Source of the DNA: an uncultured Brachyspira sp.
GTDB taxonomy: Bacteria; Spirochaetota; Brachyspiria; Brachyspirales; Brachyspiraceae
Length of the DNA: 38,957 nt
NCBI RefSeq assembly: GCF_944390845.1
Contig: NZ_CALXRM010000026.1
Coordinates: 1-38,957, forward strand
Direction of reading: 5' to 3'
Shown: positions 25,762 through 33,625 of the stretch, piece by piece
How the letters are laid out: each line of letters opens with the position of its first letter
Numbering within the stretch: the stretch's first letter is position 1
Position numbers and translations under genes: made by a program
Notes under the pieces: model-generated
Told to the model about the DNA's origin: nothing
Databases searched by the model: none
The model's input: only the letters and a program-made list of their open reading frames with translations

Positions 25762-26392
25762 TGCAGTTCTTGTACTTATGGCTGTTTCTTTTCCAACTTC
25801 TTTGATTGGAATATTTTATAAATTGAATTTAGGAAGAATTAATAGTATACTTCCAAATGCTGTAAGTTATCTTTTATTTGTGATAATAGTATTTTTTACT
25901 GGGTATATTGGAAGCATTAATTATAATGTTAATATTTATTTTGTGATTTTGGCTTTTATTATGTCTTTTGTATGCATTGGTATAGAAATATTTGAAGGAA
26001 TGCTGTTTCATTTTATTAAATACAAATTTTGGATTAAAAATATTGAAATTCATAAAATTATAGAAAAGAAGAATATATTTATTGATATTATAATTATATT
26101 TATAGGTGCTGTTTGTGAGGAAATAATATTTAGGCAAGTATTTTTCTATATTTTATATAATGTATTGGAAGTGAATATTTTTATTGTTATTATAACAGCA
26201 TCATTTGTATATTCTATTAATCATATATATTTTGGTGCAAATGCAGTATTTCAAAAGTTTATCGTTGGTATAATATATTCATTATTATTTGTTTATTCTT
26301 CTTTTAGTGTGATAGTACCTGCTATTACACATTTTTCGCAGAATATGATTTTATATATATTATCATCAAATAGAAAAGAGAGGCTAAATTGA
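25736..26392 (+). CDS. CPBP-family intramembrane metalloprotease (SagE position)
   Basis: This polytopic membrane protein belongs to the CPBP (Abi) family; SagE-like members are assigned to leader removal and/or self-immunity in streptolysin S-type loci. The frame opens at 25718, but GGAGGA at 25720-25725 places the start at ATG 25736 (218 aa). All three catalytic motifs are present: VCEEIIFRQ (E128, E129, R133), SINH (H163) and PAITHFSQN (H199). About six membrane segments are predicted by eye. It overlaps the YcaO gene, and its stop overlaps the next start, so translation is coupled on both sides. Confidence 0.88.
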   Translation: MNFHTHYLSAVLVLMAVSFPTSLIGIFYKLNLGRINSILPNAVSYLLFVIIVFFTGYIGSINYNVNIYFVILAFIMSFVCIGIEIFEGMLFHFIKYKFWIKNIEIHKIIEKKNIFIDIIIIFIGAVCEEIIFRQVFFYILYNVLEVNIFIVIITASFVYSINHIYFGANAVFQKFIVGIIYSLLFVYSSFSVIVPAITHFSQNMILYILSSNRKERLN

Positions 26393-27120
26393 TAATTGCT
26401 CATCTTATACCATATATACTTATATCTTTTATATTGGGAATTTTAATTAAGTTCTTAGAGCATAATAATATAATTAATAATATATGCTTTAATTTGATGA
26501 ATCACAGTAAACTAGAATATAATGAAATGTATGTTTATGTAAGCACTTATATATATTGGATTTTTATGCTGAGTTTTGCTTTAATAATTAGTTTTTTGCA
26601 TAAACAAAATATTTTATTATATTTACATATAGAGAGGAAATATATTATTTATATTTTTATTAATATTTTTGCGGTAATTTCTTCTTTTGAAATTATTATG
26701 GCAATAATAAGTTTATTTAATAAAGATATAAAAACAAATGTTATATTTAATAATATATTATTAGTGCCTTCTATAGATATGCTTTATTCTTCAAGAAGCA
26801 ATCCTAAATGGATATTAATAATGTTGGCTAGTATAATAAAATGTTTGTTTTTTAACGGAGTAATATATTTAGCTATTAGAAGTAAAATTGAAAGTTTATT
26901 TTTTACCATTTTTATAGTAGGTATGTTATTTTCATTGGAAGAGATTTTCAGAGTAACAAGTATTAAACAGGCATTTATATTTATTATAGCTTGTTTCGTT
27001 GTTATCACTATTAATGCTCTTACATTTGAGTACAGCGGAAGTTTATTGCCTCCTATAATGGCTAATATATCTTTCACGATGTATTATTTCGGACAATTTG
27101 AAAATATGAGAAGATATTAA
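26389..27120 (+). CDS. membrane protein in SagF position, CPBP-like without catalytic residues
   Basis: The start is TTG at 26389 (TTGA overlap with the upstream stop), with GAGAGG upstream; 243 aa. About seven hydrophobic segments. Compared with the upstream CPBP protease, the first motif position reads FFNGVIYLAIR (N156, G157 in place of the two glutamates) and the last reads SGSLLPPIMANISF, the typical CPBP surroundings with Asn226 in place of the catalytic histidine. A LEEIFR string at 183-188 has the wrong spacing. I infer a protease-dead homologue. In the streptococcal sag operon the gene after sagE is sagF, a membrane protein of unknown function, so position matches. Confidence 0.75.
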   Translation: MIIAHLIPYILISFILGILIKFLEHNNIINNICFNLMNHSKLEYNEMYVYVSTYIYWIFMLSFALIISFLHKQNILLYLHIERKYIIYIFINIFAVISSFEIIMAIISLFNKDIKTNVIFNNILLVPSIDMLYSSRSNPKWILIMLASIIKCLFFNGVIYLAIRSKIESLFFTIFIVGMLFSLEEIFRVTSIKQAFIFIIACFVVITINALTFEYSGSLLPPIMANISFTMYYFGQFENMRRY

Positions 27121-27180
27121 TTTTCTTATGTATTTAATGCATAGGGATTTAATATAAAAAACATCAAAAGGAGTTGTTAT

Positions 27181-27315
27181 ATGATTAAATATTCTTCAAA
27201 AGTACGCACAACATGTTCTCTAAAAAGCCAATCTGTTGTATTGACTCCTGGAGGATGTTGTTGTTCTTGTTGTTGTTCTTGCTGTGTCAATGTAACAACT
27301 ACAACAAACAATTAA
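27181..27315 (+). CDS. streptolysin S-like (SagA-type) precursor peptide, 44 aa
   Basis: The ATG at 27181 follows AAAAGGAG (27166-27173) and the frame closes with TAA at 27313-27315. The leader begins MIKYSSKVRTT, which aligns residue for residue with the SagA start MLKFTSNILAT, keeping an aromatic-xxx-branched pattern (Y4, V8) like the FxxxB recognition motif. The junction and core read LTPGGCCCSCCCSCC followed by VNVTTTTNN, against VAPGGCCCCCTTCC in SagA. The core has eight Cys, two Ser and four Thr as possible ring sites. Ring formation would be by the SagB/C/D-like proteins. Cleavage most likely follows the Gly-Gly. It sits between the membrane proteins and the transporter, not first as in streptococci. 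Confidence 0.93.
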   Translation: MIKYSSKVRTTCSLKSQSVVLTPGGCCCSCCCSCCVNVTTTTNN

Positions 27316-27351
27316 TTTATTATAATAAATAGTTTATAGTAAATTAGTACG

Positions 27352-27382
27352 CCTGCTGTGTTAATTTTATTAATGCAGCGGG
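27352..27382 (+). terminator. hairpin after the precursor, possible attenuator
   Basis: CCTGCTGTGTTAAT (27352-27365) pairs with ATTAATGCAGCGGG (27369-27382) allowing three G-U pairs and a 3-base loop, followed by a U-rich but interrupted stretch. It lies 37 bases after the precursor stop and 30 before the transporter start. Partial termination here would give more precursor mRNA than transporter mRNA, as described for the terminator after sagA in Streptococcus pyogenes. Confidence 0.65.
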
Positions 27383-27412
27383 GTTATTTATAATAATATT
27401 GAGTTGGTTATA

Positions 27413-28105
27413 ATGGAAACATTGATTAGTGCTAGAAATATAGAAAAGAAATTTAATAATAATGTTATTTTGAAAAATGTTAATTTTAATATAAATAAAG
27501 GTGAAATAATAGCACTTGTAGGCCCTAATGGTTCAGGCAAAACAACATTAATCAATATATTATTAGGAATATTAAAAGCCGATAAAGGCGAATTAAAAAT
27601 AAATATAGATAATTATAAAAAGCATATAGGAGTTCAGCTTCAATCTACACCATTTTTTGAAGGATACAGTGTAAGAGATAATATATTAATGTTTTCAGCT
27701 CTTTACGATATAAAAATGAGTAATGAAGAAATAGAAAGCATTACAAAAAAATACGGATTGAATCAGAAAACTCCAGCTATAAAACTTTCAGGAGGTGAAC
27801 AGAAAAAACTTGCTATAATGATAGCTACTATGCAAAATCCGGACTTACTTATATTTGATGAGCCTACTGCGAGCTTGGATCCTAGAGAAAGGTATAATGT
27901 TAAAAACATGTTATTAGAGCTTGTTAAAAATAATAAGACTATACTTTTTACTTCTCATGATTTAGAGGAAGTTGAGGATCTTGCGGGAAAAATAGTATTT
28001 TTATATAAAGGGGAGATATTAGAAAGCGGCAGCAAAGAGGAACTTTTAAATAAATATAATTTTGACAGTTTGGAGAAACTTTACCTGCATATTACTAATT
28101 ATTAA
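27413..28105 (+). CDS. ABC transporter ATPase (SagG-like)
   Basis: This nucleotide-binding subunit would drive export of the modified peptide. The ATG at 27413 is preferred over an in-frame TTG at 27404; 230 aa. Motifs in order are Walker A GPNGSGKTTL (about 37-46), Q-loop GVQLQST, signature LSGGEQKK, Walker B LLIFDEPTASLD and H-loop LFTSHDLEE. It resembles the drug/bacteriocin ABC-2 type rather than the LolD type at 35321. Repeat copy E follows directly after the stop and separates it from the permease gene. Confidence 0.93.
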   Translation: METLISARNIEKKFNNNVILKNVNFNINKGEIIALVGPNGSGKTTLINILLGILKADKGELKINIDNYKKHIGVQLQSTPFFEGYSVRDNILMFSALYDIKMSNEEIESITKKYGLNQKTPAIKLSGGEQKKLAIMIATMQNPDLLIFDEPTASLDPRERYNVKNMLLELVKNNKTILFTSHDLEEVEDLAGKIVFLYKGEILESGSKEELLNKYNFDSLEKLYLHITNY

Positions 28106-28108
28106 TTT

Positions 28109-28392
28109 TAGTATATACATAAACAACTATATTTTGTCAAAAATAATTTTTTTAATTTAAAATATTTGCAGGGCTTTGCCCCGCACCCCACTTCTTTTGC
28201 GACCGCAGGGAGTGCCTGTGGTATTGCCACAAAGAACCTTATATCCTCGATAAACTCGGATACGCTTCGCGAAAGGCTATATTTGGCTTAAATTTAATAA
28301 ATTATTTTACATGTAAGACAATTTTAGTATGATTTAATACTAATTTTATACTTGCACTTTTTGCAACTTTTTGCGGCGGGAAAAAGTTGATA
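28109..28392 (-). repeat. MITE-like repeat element, copy E, inside the streptolysin S-like locus
   Basis: It starts 3 bases after the ATPase stop with TAGTATATACATAAACAA and TATTTTGTCAA, runs through the shared GC-rich interior (CCACTTCTTTTGCGACCGCA; TATCCTCGATAAACTCGGAT) and ends at the CAACTTTTTGCGGCGGGAAA-type hairpin (28363-28392). The other terminal repeat is missing, so the copy is truncated at the permease side. No ORF is present. Confidence 0.8.
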
Positions 28393-28423
28393 TTATTTTA
28401 TATAAATATATTAAAAAATTATT

Positions 28424-29140
28424 ATGAAAACGATATTTAAACTCACAATGAAAAAAGCTATAAGAGATCCTTTTCTTATATTTTGGTCTATATTCTTTCC
28501 TTTAGTGATAGTTATATCATTGGGACTTTTTTTCAAAATGGAAAGCTACACTGTGCATATACTTACCGCTATGAGCTGTGTGAGTGTGCTTGCCTATTCC
28601 TTTATGACTACAAGTTTTAATGTACTTAGTCAGAGAAGGAGAGGAGTTTATAACCTTCTTAAAGTAACACCTCTTCCCTTATACAAATATATTATAAGTT
28701 TATCATGTGCTTGGGTGATAATATCTATTATAAGCTGTTTATTTGTATTTTTTGTATGTGCTTTATTTTTTAAAGTGGAATTTTCTTTTGCTTCTATACT
28801 TCTGTTTTTACCTGTAATTATATTGGCTTCTTTGCTTTATATATTTATAAGCTTCTTTGTTTCTAGTTTGGTGAAAAATAATGAAACTGCTAGCATATTA
28901 TATAATATTATTTTGATGGCTTCTATGTTTTTAAGTGACGGATATTATTCTTTATACAATGCTCCAAATATAGTGAAAATTTTAAGCAAATTAAATATTT
29001 TTCAGTATTTTTTGAATGCCTTTAGAGGTGCTTTTTATTTTGATTTTCATGCATATTTTATTGGAATAGCTGTACTTTTAGTATGTTTAATAATTGCTTT
29101 GATTCTTGCCGTTAATACTTTCAGATATGCTGATAAATAA
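28424..29140 (+). CDS. ABC-2 type permease (SagH-like)
   Basis: Membrane subunit of the exporter, 238 aa with about six membrane helices. The start MKTIFKLTMKKAIRDPFLIF and the SFNVLSQRRRGVYNLLKVTP block (about 64-83) are typical of ABC-2 permeases, as is the late YFLNAFRGAFYFDF. The streptococcal locus has two such permeases (SagH, SagI); only one is present here, so it may act as a homodimer. No ribosome site is recognisable before ATG 28424, where repeat copy E ends about 30 bases upstream. The AT-rich upstream sequence may have been altered by the insertion. Confidence 0.88.
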   Translation: MKTIFKLTMKKAIRDPFLIFWSIFFPLVIVISLGLFFKMESYTVHILTAMSCVSVLAYSFMTTSFNVLSQRRRGVYNLLKVTPLPLYKYIISLSCAWVIISIISCLFVFFVCALFFKVEFSFASILLFLPVIILASLLYIFISFFVSSLVKNNETASILYNIILMASMFLSDGYYSLYNAPNIVKILSKLNIFQYFLNAFRGAFYFDFHAYFIGIAVLLVCLIIALILAVNTFRYADK

Positions 29141-29223
29141 TTATATACTTGTTTTTTAACTAAATTTATAAATTTATTTTTAATGTTTATTTTATATAAA
29201 AAATATAGTAATGATTTATTTTT

Positions 29224-29826
29224 TATATACACCTAAATAACTATATTTTGTTAATTTTTACATTTTTGTAAATGTCATTTTTGTTTATTAATGGTATAAA
29301 ATATTATTAAGTTTTGTTTGAAATATGAAGTAAAACCAAGATTTGTGTCAAAAATGCAGTCCTTTTGCTTCTTTGGGTCACCAAAAGAAGTAGGGGTTCG
29401 GGGACTAGTCCCCGAAAATAATAACAATATAAAAACTAAGTTTGTCTATTGATGCACTTTATGTAAATTTTATCTACTTTTTTGCCGCACACGCTCTGCG
29501 GATTTCGTCAAAGTTGCTGCTTCGCGAAAACGCAATTGCTATAACTTTATATTTTAAAAATCTTTATTAAATGTAAAATATAATCTAAATTTAGCCTAAA
29601 AATGCAGTCTTTTGCGAAGCGTATCCGAGCCTGTTTAGGATATAGGTTCTCGCCACAGGCGGGTTTTGCCTATACCAATACCGAAAGGTACCTTGCCTAC
29701 GGCACGCAGAGCGTCGGTAAAAGAACTGAGGTACTGCACTCTGTTTACTTCGTAATGGCAAAGCTCTGAAGATATTTAAAATTTAAACAAATATTTCTAA
29801 AAAAGTATATTTGTTTAGGTATATCA
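29224..29826. repeat. composite of MITE-like repeats, copy F
   Basis: The region between the permease and the PadR gene is filled with repeat material. It has a degenerate end at 29225-29252 (TATACACCTAAATAAC), a GGTTCGGGGACTAGTCCCCG palindrome at 29394-29413, the CCGCACACGCTCTGCGG arm (about 29484-29500), a second interior with CGAAGCGTATCCGAGCC and GGCACGCAGAGCG, and a right end ATATTTGTTTAGGTATATC at 29807-29825. It looks like two decayed copies in tandem. No ORF is present. Confidence 0.65.
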
Positions 29827-29903
29827 ATATATATTATAATAATTTTACATATAATTTTATCAGCTAGTGTTTTGAAACAAGTATAAATTATTTTTTTAAG
29901 TTA

Positions 29904-29932
29904 TTGACAAAATTCCATATTTATCTTACTTT
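29904..29932 (+). promoter_or_regulatory. promoter candidate for the padR operon
   Basis: TTGACA at 29904-29909 is followed after 17 bases by TACTTT (29927-29932), a weak -10. The start codon is at 29969. Confidence 0.45.
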
Positions 29933-29968
29933 AAAAAATAAATTATAATTAGTTTAGGGTTAGTATTA

Positions 29969-30298
29969 ATGTATATAGAAAGTGATATAATACGAGGTCA
30001 TATAGATGCTGTTGTTCTGCATTTTTTGAAAGATAATGATTCTTACGGTTATGAACTTTCTAAATTAATTACTGATAAAACTAATGGAGAATATGAGATT
30101 AACGGTCAGACTTTATACAGTGCTATAAGAAGGCTTGAAGGTAAAAAGTTAATAGAAAGTTATTGGGGTGATGAAAGTCAGGGCGGAAGAAGAAAATATT
30201 ATAAAATTACTGAAGAAGGTAAAAAGTTTTTGCAGGAAGAGAGAGAAATATGGCTGTTCACTAAAAAGATAATAGATAAACTTCTCGATATTGAATAG
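29969..30298 (+). CDS. PadR-family transcriptional regulator
   Basis: This 109-aa DNA-binding repressor has the PadR winged-helix signatures: [21 protein letters not shown] (about 10-30) split as helix 1, [20 protein letters not shown] (about 47-66) as the recognition helix, and [17 protein letters not shown] (about 73-89) as the wing. It is the short form without a long C-terminal coil. It is followed 23 bases later by two HAAS-domain membrane proteins; PadR genes with such partners are a common pairing, usually acting in one regulatory circuit. Whether it also controls the peptide operon upstream is unknown. The ribosome site (TTAGGGTTAG) is weak. Confidence 0.9.
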   Translation: MYIESDIIRGHIDAVVLHFLKDNDSYGYELSKLITDKTNGEYEINGQTLYSAIRRLEGKKLIESYWGDESQGGRRKYYKITEEGKKFLQEEREIWLFTKKIIDKLLDIE

Positions 30299-30321
30299 AT
30301 ATATTAGGCAGAGAAAATATT

Positions 30322-30972
30322 ATGATAGATGATTTTTGTAATGAATTAAAAAATAAATACCCTAATACTCAGAAAATTAGAGATCAAATTGAAGAGCTTA
30401 GAAATTATTTATATATGAAAAGCGAAGAGTATATAAATGATTCTAAAGAAGAAGCTTTTGAAAAGGCTCTTAAATCTTTTGGAGATGTAGATTCACTTCT
30501 TGAGGAATTATCAAAGGATACAAAAATAATTAGTAAATATAGATTATATTTATTTGTTGGTATTATTGATATTGTTATTGTGGCTTTTTTAAGTTTATTA
30601 TTATGCTTTATATCTTTGAAAAATAATAATATATCATTTTTTTCTTATATAAATAATTCATTGATTGCTAGTATATTTTTTATTATTTCTGGAATAATTA
30701 GTATTTTTTTACTCATACTCATACAATTTATTAATATGCGTAATATATACGAAACGGTAGAATATACTTACAATGATTATAAGATAAATTTAAAATATTC
30801 TATAATAGGTTTTGTTATTATATCTATAGCGGTATTTATATTTAATATGTTTTTTAGCCCGCATCATATTTGGTTTGTATTTGTTATTATATACTTTTTA
30901 TCTTGGCCTTTGACTGTGTTTTTATTTTATCAATTTTTTAAAAATTCTGATAAAAATATTAATAGGAAATGA
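30322..30972 (+). CDS. HAAS-domain (DUF1700-like) membrane protein
   Basis: 216 aa. The N-terminal soluble domain (about 1-68) has the HAAS pattern NELKNKYPNTQKIRDQIEEL and EAFEKALKSFGDVDSLLEEL. Four membrane helices follow (about 76-97, 107-131, 156-174, 182-204). Such proteins are thought to work with PadR regulators. The gene lies directly after padR and overlaps the next gene by ATGA. A paralogue follows. Function of the pair unknown. Confidence 0.82.
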   Translation: MIDDFCNELKNKYPNTQKIRDQIEELRNYLYMKSEEYINDSKEEAFEKALKSFGDVDSLLEELSKDTKIISKYRLYLFVGIIDIVIVAFLSLLLCFISLKNNNISFFSYINNSLIASIFFIISGIISIFLLILIQFINMRNIYETVEYTYNDYKINLKYSIIGFVIISIAVFIFNMFFSPHHIWFVFVIIYFLSWPLTVFLFYQFFKNSDKNINRK

Positions 30973-31637
30973 TGATGAATATTAATGAGTTTTATAAAAA
31001 TATTAAAAAGAAATATCCTAATACCAAAGAAGTTCTTGAGCAATTAGATGAAATAAAAGATATGTTAAATTCCAAAGTTCAGCATTATGTTAAAAATGGA
31101 ATGAAATATGAAGAAGCCTGCAGTAAATCTATAGATGAGCTTGGCAATATTGATGAAGTTTTTGAAGATATAAGCAAAGATGCCAAAATTGTTCATAATT
31201 TATATATAAAAATATTAACAGCTTTAATATCATCTTTTTTTACAGCTATTTTAGCTTTTATTTTTGGTTTGATTGTAGATAATTTAAGTTTTTTTAATGA
31301 AACTACTAAAATAGGATACAAACTTACTATGCCTTATTTTTATTTGGTATTGTTTATTTATATAGTGATTTATTCTTTTTGGAATTTTTCTGATAATATA
31401 AAGCCTAAAATAAGAAAATACAGTTATGATATATATAAAATTAATTTAAAAAATTCTATTATCGCTGTTATAATTTATTCTGTGATAATGATTATTGTAA
31501 ATATCATCACATATCAATATAATAATTATTTATGGTTTATTTGGGCTTTCAATGGAATATTGAATTGGACTATTTCTATAATTGCAGATTATCATTTATT
31601 TAGAAGTAAGATATTTGAATATGTTTTAAAAAATTAG
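30969..31637 (+). CDS. HAAS-domain membrane protein, paralogue of the preceding gene
   Basis: 222 aa, starting ATGATGATG at 30969 and overlapping the previous stop. The N-terminal HAAS domain reads NEFYKNIKKKYPNTKEVLEQ then YEEACSKSIDELGNIDEVFE; four membrane helices follow (about 77-98, 113-135, 157-180, 187-207). It has the same architecture as its neighbour, indicating tandem duplication. A third start ATG (30975) is equally possible. No regulatory site visible within the operon. Confidence 0.82.
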   Translation: MMMNINEFYKNIKKKYPNTKEVLEQLDEIKDMLNSKVQHYVKNGMKYEEACSKSIDELGNIDEVFEDISKDAKIVHNLYIKILTALISSFFTAILAFIFGLIVDNLSFFNETTKIGYKLTMPYFYLVLFIYIVIYSFWNFSDNIKPKIRKYSYDIYKINLKNSIIAVIIYSVIMIIVNIITYQYNNYLWFIWAFNGILNWTISIIADYHLFRSKIFEYVLKN

Positions 31638-31664
31638 TTTTATATTGTTATTATTTTTTGTACT

Positions 31665-31728
31665 AGCCCACAGTTGCTTTGCAAAAGAACATCAAAAAAT
31701 TGACAAAGTTAAAAAATTTTTAGTATAA
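31665..31728 (-). repeat. MITE-like repeat fragment, copy G
   Basis: A remnant ending TTGACAAAGTTAAAAAATTT then TTAGTATA (31700-31727), the same end type as copy A, with a short piece of interior (GCTTTGCAAAAGAACA) before it. The remainder of 31638-31846 is AT-rich without features. Confidence 0.6.
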
Positions 31729-31846
31729 GATCTTTTATATACCATTTCTAAATATAGTTTGATTAGTTAGCAGATAGTTTACAGTTCATAAAATGATTTG
31801 TTTTTATTATAGAAGTTAAATTTTATAATATTTTACACAAAGTATA

Positions 31847-31874
31847 TTGACAGACATAGTACTTGTGTTATAAT
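31847..31874 (+). promoter_or_regulatory. strong promoter with extended -10 for the outer-membrane protein gene
   Basis: TTGACA at 31847-31852, a 16-base spacer, and TATAAT at 31869-31874 preceded by TG-T (extended -10). The start codon follows at 31910. Confidence 0.8.
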
Positions 31875-31909
31875 AGTAATATAAGATAAATAGTAGGTGT
31901 ATTGTTTTT

Positions 31910-32914
31910 ATGAAAAGATTGTTATTACTATTTTTTATATTATCAAGTTTCCTTTTTGCTCAGAATGATTTTGTAAATTCAGGTTTCCATTACAGTTATA
32001 ATTATTTCGGATTTCCATTTTCTGTTGATTTCGGATATGCATATAAAAAGAATTCACATTTTGTATATGTTCCTCGTGTAGGAATAAGTTTTGATTATGG
32101 TGCAGAATCATCATTTGGAATATTTGCTAATGTTGGAATGGAATACAGATACAGAAGATTTTTTATAGATTTGAATTATAAGCAAGGAATAACACCTCCA
32201 TTTGCTACATTCAATTATAAAGATTTGGAATATTACGGACAATTAAGATTAGGTTATTCTTTTGATAATGTCAGTATTTATTATGGTATGAATATAGGTA
32301 AAATGTTAACTTCTGAAAGAGAGGTTTACAGATTAAGTTCTATATTTAAAATTAATCAGAGTATTGGTTTAAGTTCTACATTTGTTGATGACGGAGTTAA
32401 TAAATTAAAATTCAATGCTAGTGTAGGTGCTAGTATTATACCTAATGAAAAGCAGTATTCTTATAATGTTTCAGCTAGTATGCCTTATTCATTCTTCCAT
32501 TATTGGGGAGAGCTTGGAATTATGCCTTATATAGGATACAGTGCTTATTTTGATAAAAGCGAGAAAAAATATTCTATAGGATTTAAATATTTATATTCTC
32601 TTATGATGATGCCTTTATCAAATTTGGAAGCACATGTTAAAAATATGGACTTTCTTACATTTGCCCATTTTGAATATAAATTTTTTATGAGATTTCTTCC
32701 ATCTGGTTTTAATGATATATACTTAGTTGCTTTTGGTAATGTTGGTTACGGAAAATATTTTGAAGAGAGTATTGATAAAGGTCATTTATTGTATGTAGTA
32801 GGAGGTGGAATAGGATATAATCTTTACGGAACAACACCTTTACAATTAACTTTTGGTGTTGATAACAATAAAAGTTTGGTTATGAACTTGATAATAAGTA
32901 CTATAGTATTTTAA
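31910..32914 (+). CDS. outer-membrane beta-barrel protein
   Basis: 334 aa with signal peptide MKRLLLLFFILSSFLFAQ (cut likely after LFA). The mature part is built of short alternating strands rich in aromatic residues and glycine (for example FGIFANVGMEYRYRRFFID, GQLRLGYSFDNVSIYYGMN) and ends with the C-terminal phenylalanine pattern LIISTIVF, the usual signal for barrel insertion. This supports an outer-membrane location. Promoter at 31847-31874 is strong. It heads a same-strand run of envelope genes to 38382. Family not recognised; porin-like or adhesion roles are both possible. Confidence 0.75.
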   Translation: MKRLLLLFFILSSFLFAQNDFVNSGFHYSYNYFGFPFSVDFGYAYKKNSHFVYVPRVGISFDYGAESSFGIFANVGMEYRYRRFFIDLNYKQGITPPFATFNYKDLEYYGQLRLGYSFDNVSIYYGMNIGKMLTSEREVYRLSSIFKINQSIGLSSTFVDDGVNKLKFNASVGASIIPNEKQYSYNVSASMPYSFFHYWGELGIMPYIGYSAYFDKSEKKYSIGFKYLYSLMMMPLSNLEAHVKNMDFLTFAHFEYKFFMRFLPSGFNDIYLVAFGNVGYGKYFEESIDKGHLLYVVGGGIGYNLYGTTPLQLTFGVDNNKSLVMNLIISTIVF

Positions 32915-32934
32915 TATTTTGGAGTTTGTTATTT

Positions 32935-33591
32935 ATGGCAAATATTAAAAATAAAGTTATATTTTCTTTTTTATGCTTAATATTTTATACAGCATTGAGT
33001 TTATCATTTTATTTAATACCTTTTAATTCAAAAGTATTAAGTATAATTGCAGTAATTTGTGCTGCTATATTTAGTATATTTTTTCTGCTTCCTGCATTTT
33101 TATATTCTCCTGTTTATTCAATAGTTATTGCTATTTTACATTATATGTTTTTTAGATTGTTTGAAATTATAAGAATGTTTACTATTTTAGATTCTACTCC
33201 TGTAACTTTAATTTATATTATGCTTCAAAGTGCTTTGGGTATTATTATGAATGTGATTGGTATTATATTAACTTGCTTAACTATTTATTTTATGAAGAAG
33301 TATATTAAAAATAAAGGTCTCAATTTTAATATAAATATGGCTTTAATAACTGCTTTGATAATTGCATTTATAAGATTTGTTATAAGCGGAATATCTCTTT
33401 CATCATTCTTTTTGTATTTTGTAATAAATAAGATACCTATTAGTAATGATTTAATAATTCAGCAAATTGTTATTTATGTTGTTTCTGTTATAGTTACTTT
33501 TATAGCGGTTATGATTTCTTATTTTATTTATATTAAGATAAAAGACAAACCGTTTTTTTCTAATATGAATAATTTAAATAATAATGAGTAG
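32935..33591 (+). CDS. polytopic inner-membrane protein of unknown function
   Basis: The frame opens with TTG at 32926, but GGAG at 32921-32924 fits the ATG at 32935, giving 218 aa. Six hydrophobic helices can be drawn (about 6-25, 30-58, 61-77, 86-115, 127-156, 170-200), with a short charged C-terminal tail ending NNLNNNE. The compact, six-helix layout recalls ECF-type substrate-binding membrane proteins, but no family motif is seen. It follows the outer-membrane protein by about 20 bases and is probably co-transcribed. Confidence 0.65.
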   Translation: MANIKNKVIFSFLCLIFYTALSLSFYLIPFNSKVLSIIAVICAAIFSIFFLLPAFLYSPVYSIVIAILHYMFFRLFEIIRMFTILDSTPVTLIYIMLQSALGIIMNVIGIILTCLTIYFMKKYIKNKGLNFNINMALITALIIAFIRFVISGISLSSFFLYFVINKIPISNDLIIQQIVIYVVSVIVTFIAVMISYFIYIKIKDKPFFSNMNNLNNNE

Positions 33592-33625
33592 TTTTTATTG
33601 TATTTCGTTTTAAGGAGGATTTAAT

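Noticed and set aside
26389..27120. Second active CPBP protease
   Set aside because: The EExxxR and final His positions are replaced (NG and Asn), so catalytic activity is unlikely although the fold may be kept.
29394..29413. Palindrome with CTAGTCCCC as a possible regulator operator before padR
   Set aside because: The same palindrome occurs in repeat copy C (about 8152-8166), far from any PadR gene, so it belongs to the repeat.
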